From NCBI GenBank assembly GCA_036927565.1, contig JAYESD010000009.1, positions 169,220,929-169,284,928 on the forward strand: a stretch of 64,000 nucleotides of DNA, written 5' to 3'. The notes below the pieces were generated by a model. It searched no databases and was not told the DNA's origin. It saw nothing but the letters and a program-made list of their open reading frames with translations. This stretch comes from Tuctoria greenei. Its lineage: Eukaryota > Streptophyta > Magnoliopsida > Poales > Poaceae. A program made the position numbers and the translations under genes. Of this stretch, positions 45,719 to 56,075 are shown piece by piece; the first letter of the stretch is position 1, and every line of letters starts with the position of its first letter.

Positions 45719-45945
45719 TGCCGACCCACAAGTTCTGCTCCCGCCATCATCCTTCTCGATGTTTCCACCTGCGCTGTTGCCGACCAACAAGGTCTGCTCC
45801 GGCCATCACCCTTCCCGATGCCGCCATAGCCGACCCACAAGGTCCGCCCCCGCCATCACCCTGCTTCTCGATGCCGCCGCGCCATTGCCGACCCACAAGT
45901 TCTGCTCCCGCCATCATCACCCTTCTCGATCCAACCACCGACACC
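45719..45945. repeat. GC-rich minisatellite, about 4 units of 50-60 bp
   Basis: GCCGACCCACAAG-type starts recur at about 45720, 45779, 45829 and 45887, each followed by TCTGCTCCxGCCATCA and CTTCTCGATG. The variable spacing (59, 50, 58 bp) shows unit-internal indels. Confidence 0.75.
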
Positions 45946-46674
45946 GCCGTTCCCGCCCACGGCTTCATTCGCCGACATTCCTTTGGCCCCCTCCATCCAT
46001 CGACCCCGCCGGGTTTCAGAGATACAACTGTTCGCAGCGGTTTCATGCAAAGGCGCTACTACATGTGTAAGTAGCTAGCTGCCACGAACCCCACCTTTGC
46101 ATGTTTCATGCAAGCAAAGCAAAGCAACATATACTAGGCACACAGCAGGCTTTCCTATAGTTTTCAAGTGCCGAGGCCACCACCTTTATCACGAGGTGGC
46201 ATCTAACATGAACCAAGACAATGGACGAAGAAAAGTCGATGAATGAATGGACCCCGAATCTACGTACGACTAGTTGCTTTCTCGCGCGTTGCATGTGGTG
46301 ATGTTGGCTAAACCTTTTTATCCTTTGCACGCAAATGCAGAACGGGCCCGAGTGTAAGTAGTACGTAGCGGTAGGATGGGAATCATGCATGTCGGCGTCT
46401 GGATCATCATCTCAACTTGGAAGGAAACGCCATGATTTCCTCGTCTCGATCCCTCTACGCCAGTTTTGCACATGCAGGCAGGCAGCATATCGTCATTGAC
46501 GCTCAAGTGTATTGGCTCGTTGCTATTGACCCCTTGCATAATTGGTGAATCACCTGCGCCGATGAACTGTTCTAGCTAGCAAATCTGATCAATCATGAGT
46601 GATGCACTCGATCGCCCACGTGTAAGTGTAACCCACACGATCGTCTTGGCATCTCCCTCCTTCGATCTCATCGA

Positions 46675-46697
46675 CCCCCCCCCCCCCCCCCCCCCCC
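46675..46697. repeat. Poly-C run (23 bases)
   Basis: Uninterrupted C tract. Its true length is uncertain, as such runs slip in sequencing. Confidence 0.85.
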
Positions 46698-47730
46698 TTC
46701 ATTCGTCGAGTGTCCCATCGCACACCTCACACACATCCTTAGACGACGCCCCATGCGTAATCCGTCTCTCGCTCCTCCAGAGATTAAAAGCCATGCATGG
46801 CTCACGCAGTGTGCACGAGCCATGGCAAAAGCAACGACAGCTCTTGCCACCCTTTTGTAAAGCCACCATCCATGGCCATATGGCCATGGCCATATTCATT
46901 CACCTCAGATCTCTCGCCTCACCTCACCTCACCTCTCCCTTGACACGGTCACATGCACACGTGCCGAGCCTGTCGTACAGACAGCGAGGGACAGCTCCAT
47001 TATACAATAGTGGTACTTTAATTAATTAGTGGAATGGGCAGGGTCGTCGTTAGTGGTTGATGATAATACTGTAGCGTAACCAGAGTGCATTTTGCATCGA
47101 TCAGCCAGCATGCTTTATATATGGCTTCATCAGAGAAAAGCTACGGCCGGTTGCATTCTTCACGGATTGCAATAATCATGCCCCGAACAAGTTCGGCCAA
47201 AACATTCTCAAGGAGAGACAGCAACAAACGAACTGACAGGTCAATCGTTCAGCACATCGCTTCTCGCTCGGAAGACCCAGTGTGATATGCGTGACGACCA
47301 CGTACTGATATATAACAACGCCTCTCCCGTCCATCATCCATGTGCCCTGCACATACACAAACCAGACTATTTTATCTCTTGAAGATCGGTGACAATCAGT
47401 ATACAATAACGGCCCTGTAATTAACCTACACCTATCACGTAACCACCGGCCAAAGACCGAGGCCTCCGGCGATATTCATTGTCCGGTAGCTCGGGCTGTC
47501 ATCGGGAGGCGTGCTTCAATCATGGCGAGCATGGAACTTGTGATTCCTATACGGGATGGCAATGGCATGCAGTCAGAGTCGTCAGAGGGTAGGCTACTCG
47601 CATCTATGCGCGCGAGAGAACAGCTAGCTCAACTCTGCCATCTTTTCTCACTTCTTTACCATCATGCATGGGAGCAGCTTTCCATGTCTTCACCACTCAG
47701 CAAGCAGCCAAAGATTGGATCCTGGGCTAA

Positions 47731-47862
47731 GATCGTCCGCAGTGGTACACTGTAAATCATATTAGATACACTATTTTGTAGTATAATTTGGAGTACATAC
47801 TGTAAAAGTAGAAGAAGAGTAGTGTATAGAGTATGTTTTAGAGGGCGCTGATGCAGATAGGC
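47731..47862. mobile_element. MITE copy 1, PIF/Harbinger-like, 132 bp
   Basis: Starts GATCGTCCGCAGTGGTACAC and ends GATGCAGATAGGC, with flanking TAA at 47728-47730 and 47863-47865. It has the same inner sequence as copies 2 and 3 (AGTGTATAGAGTATGTTTTAGAG). A 3-bp TWA duplication suggests PIF/Harbinger. Confidence 0.7.
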
Positions 47863-48615
47863 TAAGCTGTTCTAGAGGATCATGCCTAGAAAATTTTGGA
47901 AACACATACGTGTGTATTTATAACTGAATCATGCCTACAGAGTATAAATAATTTGGACTTTTCAAAGTAAGTATAGAGTACAAATACGCTTAGCTCCTAG
48001 TATTTCGGATATGCATTGTTTTTTTCCCCGTCTCTCCTTCCATTCTGCTATGCATTGGAGAGCAGGGGCATCATACCGTTCTATGATATGATATGATATT
48101 TTGACTGTTGGCACCAGTGACATAAGCACGTGGCATGTTCTTGAGTGGAGCATAGTTGCTCCACCAGTGGTATGCAATGCAGAGAGCGAGATATGATGTC
48201 CTGATCTAGCCTAGCTAGTGATCTACCTAGAGATGCACTGGTGTTAATCTAGCTACAGATGTAACCATTGGATGTAATTACTTGTTATGCTAGCTAACAA
48301 AATTGGCGTCCATAACATTCCTCAGTATTCCTTCCAGACATTTCAATATCTGATGATGATCTACATGTAGGATGGACCATCTGTTTACAACAATAATTAA
48401 GTAGCCACTGTACCGGGATTTGTTTATTGGCTACAAAAGTTAATCTGCCCCCACATATTTTAATGTACAGATTTTTTTTCCTATTTTTATTCACGAAAAG
48501 CCTGGTGTTAGTTGGACCACCACGTTCTGCAACTGAGTAGTAGTGGCTTGCTAGCTCCTGTGACGACGTCCAATAGGTAGCAGCCATAAGCAACACGCTG
48601 CTGCTAGCGCCATTA

Positions 48616-48747
48616 GACCATCCGCACCAGCATACTCTAAAGCATACTCTATACACTATTCTCCTTCAGCTTTTACAGCACGTACTCTAAATTACACTAC
48701 GAAACAGTGTATCCAGTATGCTTTACAGCGTACCACTGCGGATGGTC
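48616..48747. mobile_element. MITE copy 2, PIF/Harbinger-like, 132 bp
   Basis: Terminal inverted repeat GACCATCCGCA..TGCGGATGGTC, flanked by TTA at 48613-48615 and 48748-48750. It lies in the opposite orientation to copies 1 and 3. No coding capacity. Confidence 0.8.
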
Positions 48748-49304
48748 TTATTCAGGTTTCAGAGATGTATCCAGAGAGCCCATGAATGATGACATCACTC
48801 ATCTCTCTTGAAAGGGCCCCCACCCCGCGATGGTCATGGTCATGCCATGTCAGAGTCGTCGGTAGCCGATGAACCCAGCTTCAGCAGGTCAAGTGATTGG
48901 AGTATCTTTCCCCACTGCAACAATCAAAGGAGAATCCAGGGAGTGATGAGAGGGAGCGGTCATCATCCATGTGGCTGCATCAGTAGTAGTTAATGGAGCA
49001 AGCAGTAGCAGGAACCTTTTTTTTTTGCTGTGTGTTCTAGTACTCCTACTAGCGTGTGCACGAACAGGTAAATAGCTAGGGCGTGCTGGTGCTCATCTTT
49101 CAGGCAGAGGTGAGTGAAATCCATGGTCCTTTCACACTCATTGGAGCAGCAGTCGTTGCCTGCAGAGACGCTGCTTCTGATTGAGGTCGTTCAGTAACGG
49201 AGGACCGTACCACCTTGCAATTGGTCATGGAGACATGGAGTCAGGTGATACGTACAACATGTCTTCTTTTACAGTTCCTCGATGTCAACACTACTACAAA
49301 ATGC

Positions 49305-49595
49305 AGGCGGTTCTAAACATATCATCGCATACGGTTTTAAAAACCGCCTGTAATGAAGAGCCTGTGAAAATGATCGATTAACACAGACGGTGGCATAATC
49401 CGCCTGTGAAACTACATTTTCACAGACGGTTTTTAATAAAAAACCGCATGTGAAAATGCATTTTCACAGGCGGTCGGTAATAAAAAACCGCCTGTGAAAA
49501 GAGATTTTCACAGACGGTTTTTAATTAAGAACCGCCTGTGAAAATACATTTTCACAGGCGGTTTTTAATTAAAAACCGTCTGTGAAAATGGCTAG
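49305..49595. repeat. Left subterminal repeats of the CACTA element
   Basis: At least eight copies, in both orientations, of a unit around TTTTCACAGGCGGTTTTTAA, forming consecutive hairpins. Related copies at 50405-50545 mark the other end. Such repeats bind transposase in CACTA elements. Confidence 0.85.
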
Positions 49596-49819
49596 TGAAA
49601 CAAAAAAAATTCACATGTGCCGCCGGGAGTCAGAAGAGGCCGCGCCGCCTGGAGGTCGCCGCGTTGCCGGGAGCCGAAAGAGCGCCGCCAAGTGTCGAAG
49701 GAGGTCGCACCGCTGAGAGCCGGAGGAGCCGTGCCGCCCGAAGCCCGACGAGGTCGTGCCGCTTGGAGCCAGAGGAGCCGTGCCGTCGAGAGCCCGAGGT
49801 AGACCGCGCCACCGGGTGC

Positions 49820-50220
49820 CCGAGGTAGACCGCGCCGGATCTGTGCCCACGCTCACGCCGGCAGGGCGCGCGCTCGCCGGGAGGCGCGCCGGAGCGGCAG
49901 CGGAGCCCGAGGTAGACTGCGCCAGATCCGCGTCCGTGCTCGCGTCGACAGGGCTCACGCTCGTCGGGAGGCCACGCTGGAGCCGTCGAGGTCCGGAGCA
50001 ACCGAAGTCGTGCCTTAGTCGCGCCTTGAGAGAGGTCGCCGGCAGCCGCGCCGCCGGGGGCCTGAGATGGACTGTGCCAGATCCGCGCCCATGCTCGCGT
50101 CGGCAGGGCTCGCACTCGTCGGGAGGCCGCGCCGGAGCCGCCGAGGTCTGGAGCAACCGAAGTCGCGCCTTAGTCGCGCCTTGATAGAGGCCGCCGGCAG
50201 CCGCGCCTTGGGAGATGCCG
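49820..50220. repeat. 155-bp tandem repeats in the CACTA core
   Basis: A unit around GCCAGATCCGCGTCCGTGCT starts at about 49921 and again at about 50076 (period 155), with a shorter diverged copy from about 49830. All of it is above-average GC. Neither strand reads as a recognised protein. Confidence 0.7.
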
Positions 50221-53133
50221 CCGGAAGCCGTACCTTGGGAGGCTGACGGAGGATCACGGACTGAACCGTGGCTGCTGCTGTTATAGACACATCTATCGTG
50301 CGGCTTCTAAACTGAGTCGTTGGATCAATAAGCAGCGGACAGCGGAGATACGAAGTCCAAGAGTGATCCGTGGGATGAAGCAGCGGACCAATGAGGAGCC
50401 ATCATTATCACAGGCGGTTTTTATGTTACAGACCGCCTGTGAAAATCATTATATTTTCACAGGCGGTTGTTTGTTACGGACCACCTGTGATATTCTATTA
50501 TCACAGGCGGTTATTAACTCATCTGACATCACAGACGGCACTTTTAATGGTCTGTCTGTAAAAAAAATATAGAAGCGTTTGTAAAAATATTTTTGTAGTA
50601 GTGCAAGTCTCAGAGTTGGGGCACTGGCCTTCCGTCGTTGTTGATGCAACAGTAGCAGAAATACTGCAATGCATCCTAAGCTAGGTTAATCGTGTTATGG
50701 TTGCATGATTCGCGCAAATCAGTACTGTTTGGAACACTGTCTAGCTATGGCCGTATCATCTGAAACACGAGCTGAACAAAATCACCAACAAGGTTCATCG
50801 ATATGCCTGTTTTGTTGTTCATCTGCCTGCTGTTTTGGAGAAGGAATTAGAAGAAGCTGTTTGCATGCATGGCCCGTGCTGTTGATCTCCAGGCATGTCC
50901 ATTAAATCACACAAACATACATGCAAGCATTGCTCACAACAACAGAGCCGGGAGGCTCCCACATCACATGGGGGCATGGCATCTGCTCCTGCAGCTCCGA
51001 GTACAGCAACAAGATTATATCGCGCATTCGCTTGGCCTCACTCACACTAGCCGGATCGGATGCAACGTGCAGCTGCATGCATGCTGGTAGTAGTGAGTGG
51101 GTGGTCCATGCCAGTATCGGTGGCTGCTGGACTGGTCCACAGTCCACTACACTACTGCAACTCTAGATAGATTATGTTCTTCCTCATAGGGGAGTAGCAA
51201 CGAGCAGTGGTTGGTTAGTGTTGATGGGGATAGTGACTGACGCATTTGACTAGTGCGGTTTTGGGTGATTTGAGACACACCTTGGTAACTGGAAATGCAT
51301 GATGCGACTGTGAGTGATGTAATCTGACCTAATGCCGTGGTTTAACTAAGACAGGATGAATAAGCAAGCGAGTAGGATATGGTGTTCAAGCCTGCTGCAA
51401 CTGGATACAGCTAATCGAGGTCGGATTCCCTTGATTGGCGAGGATATAAAATGCATGTTTAAACCTGCAACTTTATCGTCGACTTCTTTTTTAATTATTA
51501 AAAGGAGGATCCGAATGCCTAGGCAAGTCATGCATGGTATAAAGCAGAACAACAAAAATTACTCTGGATTACAAAAGTTACTGAATTCGCTGAAAACTCT
51601 GGATTACATGAATCAGTGACTGCAAGTGTTTAAAAACAACAAATATTGGTAAAACAGCTGCAAGTAGGAAAGCAATATCATGGCAGCTAGCTAGAAAGAA
51701 AAGTTCAGAAACGAGACATTCTTCAGAGTTGATTTTCCTTTGATCAGTTACTTAGTTGTGCTGTGAAAATCTTAACACCCAGTATAGTAAACCTAAGCGA
51801 GTCATGTGAGTTACTTTTGGCTGTGGACCTCATCTCCAAGGCAGGCATGTTCAGGCTGCTGAGCCACGAGAGGACCCAGCCAGACAATGTGGGCACGCAC
51901 TGAAGCAACCTTGAAATCCTAGTCAAGTCTGCAGGTGGTACGGTGGCCACACCACACCACAGTTTTGGCCTGGCTCACCATAGGTTACCTGTGAAACACA
52001 ACGCTCTGAATTCCAAGGCAGGCACCAGCACCGATGAGTTACTACTACATGTTAAAAACTGTTTTCTCCCCCGCTTGCAAGGATATTTACCACTAAACAA
52101 TCTTTAGTTACCGCTGAACTTTGTTACCGTTACCTTGTCGATCAGTTTGTTGCTGCTGCCTGAATTCATCAGCAAAAAAATTAACTTGCCTGGTGTTCTT
52201 GGAGACCGAACTGCGTGGGAGCAAACACAACGCATAATCTAGCACAGATCGACGTGGGGCTGTGTGAGAGTGAGGTCATCATCGAGAACAGCTACCAGGA
52301 GCTAGCTACTGCCTACTACTAGTACGGAATACTACCAGATAGGCACCACGCGTACTGTTCTGCTTATACTACTACGTTGGGAGTACACACAGCTCAGCTG
52401 TCGTCAGTGGACTATCTGTCGGCACTCAACTCACTTCACTGTAGATTCCATTGCTATCTGTCTCTCTCTCTCTCTTTCAGGCGCGGCGCGCGCGCGTTCT
52501 CTACAGAATTAAAATTATTGGCAGTTTTAAATCAGTTTTTTGGCGCCAGACAACTGCTGTGCTTGTGCTGTCCTCTCGACATGTCTGAATTAATCTTTGC
52601 TTGTGACATCGCCTGCGTCCTCTGTGTCCCTGCAACTGCGAGTGCTGAACATTACACTCACTGACATCCTAACAGAACAGCTCTCAACGGGGCCCTTCTC
52701 AACATGTGATGTTTAGTGTTAAGGTAAAAGTTAATAACTCTGAACATTACGCTTACTAGCTAGACTTGTGTTGAGCAGATGAGGAATCAAGAGAGGGCAG
52801 AGTGGACAAGTCCTTGCGTTCCTTTTGGGCCAGCATGCATGATAGTGACTTGAGGCAAGGGCATGCAAGGCATTGTTCATCTCTTCATCGACTCGTTCAG
52901 TTCGGTGTGCGAGGAGAGGCTGAAACCATGTGGGCGAAGAGACATGCGGGCAGCATCACATGGGCTGCAACTGCAAGTGCGTTGTCACTTGCGATGAGAT
53001 CTGTTCATCACTCACAAACACAACGATGATTATTATGCTCTTCGCGATCTCTTCTACGCTTTTCACTGTGTTATTGTCCTAACAGAGAACACGTGTAAAC
53101 TGGCCGTCAGTTCTAACGTACTGCTAGCTACTA

Positions 53134-53234
53134 CTCCCTCCTTCCCACAATAATTGTCGTTTTGGACAAAATTTTTAGTTCATTTTGAACTAAAATTCTT
53201 GTCTAAAACGACAATTATTGTGGGAAAGAGGGAG
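53134..53234. mobile_element. Stowaway-like MITE, 101 bp
   Basis: CTCCCTCCTTCCCACAATAA to the near-perfect inverted copy ending GAGGGAG, flanked by TA (53132-53133 and 53235-53236). The whole element folds into one hairpin. The CTCCCTCC end and TA duplication are the Tc1/mariner Stowaway signature. Confidence 0.9.
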
Positions 53235-54056
53235 TAGCTAGCGCTGCATGCCTACTGCACATGTCCATGTTCAGCAACGTGCTGAACTGCCGGTGTTCCA
53301 AAAAAGGGGAAAAAATGGAACATGTTTACTTAGGAGTATAAGCATCAATTTAGACTCAATCCAACGAGACGATCGGATCCAAGGACATGCCTACACCAAG
53401 ATGGGTTGCAGAAAGAACCCGATTTGCAGGTGACAGAGGTCACGTTCTCCATCTTCCTGGATGAAAGGGCATGTGCCAACCATGACGCTGAAAGTTTCCA
53501 TGGCGGGACGCCATGTTGCTCGCTGCATGCAGCCTGCAGAAGTGCATACCTGGAGTGGTGTTCACGCGTGACGATGAACTGAAAGTTCTGGAGATGGACT
53601 CCATGCATGCGCATGCTACCCCCGGTGCTAGGCTAGGTTTCTTGAGATGTTGGGAATGGAAAATTGTCCCGAGCTGGCCCTAAAAGCAGGTAACGTGCCT
53701 GCCAGCCTTCTCCAGCACTAGGTCCTGGGGCTATGCTTAGTTCAGTGTTCAGTACAGAGTTCCTCGTTCAGTCGTTCCTCTGAACATTCGTTGGCACTCG
53801 TACTTATTTTCAGGGTATGAAGGTTGATGGAGAGTGGAGACTTTCAAACCACACGTTACAACACCTAGCTAGAAATAACACATGATCTTTGGAGAAAATT
53901 TGCAAGAGGTTAAATACCTTCTAATTTTTTCCCTCTATTTCTGAAGAGGATTTAGAATGTCTTTTGTTCAGACAAGGCCCATAATGCACAACAACAGCCC
54001 ATGGGTATTGGGCTCCTTGCTCCACTGTGTTGAGTTGGATTTGTTGGTCCAGCTTA

Positions 54057-54178
54057 GACTGTCCGCAGTGGTATACTGTAAAACATACTGGATATATAAA
54101 AATTTAGAGAAAATATTGTAAAAGTATAAGGATAATAGTGTATAGAGTATGTTTTAGAGTAAACTAGTGCGGATAGCC
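54057..54178. mobile_element. MITE copy 3, PIF/Harbinger-like, 122 bp
   Basis: GACTGTCCGCAGTGGTATAC to AGTGCGGATAGCC with TTA at 54054-54056 and 54179-54181. Same family and orientation as copy 1. Confidence 0.8.
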
Positions 54179-54657
54179 TTATACACTAAAAACACACAAA
54201 AGATACACACTGAAGAGCACTGCTCACTGGACACTCACACTAACATAGTTGCGTTCACTTGGCACACTTTCTCACATGCAACACTTGCACAACACTACAT
54301 TGCTTTCACTTGGCACACTTTCACTTGCCTTCACTTGGCTGCCTTGTCATGCTTCGGGATGACTAAATTTGTCCTGACCCAATTCCCAACACTAGCCGTG
54401 TGGTTTCGTCGACCGTATCATCTGTGGTGTCAGTTATTTAGGGTTTTGATTGAACTGAACCTTTTGACCTGCCTGCGAATGTCTTTTAGAATAATATCTT
54501 CTGGGCTTGCATTTTACATGTGTGACACACATGTTTTGGAATAAATGGTATTTTAACTTTAGTTCCATTGTGTTGCTGTCTTCTCTGGATATTGGGGGTA
54601 TTTAGGCTGATTGCATTGAGTGCTTGAGATTTTTGTTGTGTTCCTTCAATCCTTCCC

Positions 54658-55164
54658 GCCCTTTAGACAAAAACCAACTTCGTTCAGGTGCCTCGACTGT
54701 TCGAGCTGTTGAGGACAAGCAGAGCAACGATCCCAAGGCTCTGAAGATGTTTAAAATAACACTCATTGACTTCACGAAGGAAGCTCTTAAGCTGACATGG
54801 AAATAGGTTTGGTTGAGTAGAGAGGCTCATAAAACCATCGTGAAGAAGGTTGTTGACAAAGTTATCACACGGTGGAGAAACCCCCTCCAATGGAAGATAA
54901 GATTGGTGTCTACATGTCCTTCTCGAAAGATAAACTGAACAAGTTGGTACAGGTCTCGCTCCCTAAGCCCCCCTCCTCCTGCATCTCCCTCACTAGCTCT
55001 TCTCCGGTTTCAACCGTTGGAATCCCATTATAAGAATTCTTGTGGTTCCGGGGAATCCAGCTATAGGAGAACTTTGTGAGTTGGAGTACCTCATTTTGTA
55101 ATCTTCTAACCCGGCTTTGTTTATTTCATGCAGGAATATGTTGCCAGGTATGCCAGGGCGTAGC
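54658..55164 (+). pseudogene. Relic of a host gene 3' end, resembling the C-terminus of plant CCCH zinc-finger proteins
   Basis: An exon from about 54658 (after a possible CTTTAG acceptor) reads DKNQLRSGASTVRAVEDKQ, then DPKALKMFKITLIDFTKEAL and a TAG at about 54804, then SREAHKTIVKKVVDKVI. After a frameshift near 54872 it reads VEKPPPMEDKIGVYMSFSKD and KLNKLVQ to 54952. A GT..CAG intron (54953-55134) leads to a last short exon, EYVARYARA and stop (55162-55164). From memory this matches the SRI-like tail (KxIVKKVVDKV, LVQAYVEKY) of plant CCCH proteins. One nonsense change and one frameshift mark it as decayed. Element E begins 25 bp later. The family assignment is tentative; a coding relic with a terminal intron is better supported. 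Confidence 0.5.
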
Positions 55165-55189
55165 GGCTTACCAGTAACATCAAGGTATC

Positions 55190-56035
55190 TGTCGGTACCC
55201 TGTGTACCAGGTACCTCATGATACTGCAAGAAGTGCAAGAGAAGTCCACCTATCCGAGTTGAAGGCTCCCTCAGGCCCCACATGTCACACGGCAACGGAC
55301 CTTCCTCCCTCTTATGATAGCTCTGGGACTGCCACGTATAATATAAGACCGGAGCTGAACTTCCAACATAGGGAAGCTACGACGTTGACACATGGATTAT
55401 GACCCCGGACCTAACCCCCCGTAGAGGGAAGCTCCAGTGCCGCCATGTGTATGCCAGTTCCGGACCTATCTCCCCGCAAGGGGAAGCTCCGGAACTGCCA
55501 CGTGTGGAGCCTCCGCACCTACACCGCCAACGGGTACACCGGCGGATCTCCAACAGTACGGACATTCAAGAGACAGTTAAAGCGGCAGTTATAAGACCTG
55601 ATTACGTGTCATTAATGCTATATTAATGACACACGATCAGTGTATTGTCAATAGGGGTAACACAACCATTAAGGCATGTTATCACACTATTAACCACACT
55701 TAATGCTCATAGACAGTGTATTAGGCTATTAAATACGCCAGGGCCACATGTCGGGACGGGCAAACATTGTAACGGTCGGTCTTTGGACTATAAAAGGATT
55801 GCGCCGCATGATACAGAGATACTCAATCTGATCCAAGCTCACACGCATACTAGTGCTACTCTATACAACAACACAAACCCCATGGAGTAGGGTATTACGC
55901 TCAGGCGGCCCGAACCACGTAAATCACCTGTGTCATCATCTTGTTCCCGATCACTGCGTGCCCAAACCAATACAAGAACCTCCGCGGGCTACATTTAGTA
56001 GTACCGGAGGGAAGTGTCATTTAGTCACTTCGACA
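55190..56035 (+). repeat. 5' LTR of element E
   Basis: 846 bp, TGTCGGTACC to CACTTCGACA. TATA GACTATAAAAGG at 55786-55797. Conserved GGAGTAGGGTATTACGCTCA block at about 55885-55905. ACGTG-core sites are partly decayed. The following PBS is badly mutated (about 56040-56056). Confidence 0.92.
55786..55797 (+). promoter_or_regulatory. TATA box of element E 5' LTR
   Basis: GACTATAAAAGG in the family position. Confidence 0.6.
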
Positions 56036-56075
56036 TTTTCACGTGCCACGTAGGGGGAGGGCTCGAGATCGCAAG

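Larger units (their letters stand above)
45005..47730. other. Host intergenic sequence, no gene recognised
   Basis: First DNA outside the left stack. It begins with an 18-bp perfect palindrome (45006-45023). Short ORFs on both strands show no family resemblance or conserved motif. A minisatellite and a C run are listed separately. Stretches 47866-48612, 48751-49285 and 50607-53131 are similar: no gene, RNA or repeat could be supported, apart from a short CT-repeat and GC-repeat patch near 52459-52496. Confidence 0.5.
49289..50603. mobile_element. Non-autonomous CACTA element, 1,315 bp
   Basis: Ends CACTACTACAAAA..TTTTTGTAGTAGTG with 3-bp duplication CAA (49286-49288 and 50604-50606). Both subterminal regions are packed with direct and inverted copies of TTTTCACAGGCGGT (49330-49595 and 50405-50545). 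The GC-rich middle (49615-50300) has no transposase-like frame and holds imperfect tandem repeats. Confidence 0.9.

Noticed and set aside
45453..46070. Overlapping ORFs on both strands (up to 217 codons)
   Set aside because: They arise from the GC-rich minisatellite and flanks; low-complexity Pro/Ala/Arg content and no recognisable motif.
46595..47029. 144-codon plus-strand ORF
   Set aside because: Runs through a 23-base C tract; Pro-run and no homology recognised.
48291..48660. 120-codon minus-strand ORF
   Set aside because: Overlaps MITE copy 2 and has no conserved features.
49611..50184. ORFs of 140-180 codons in the CACTA core
   Set aside because: Open in several frames on both strands because of high GC and tandem repeats; no transposase or other domain seen.
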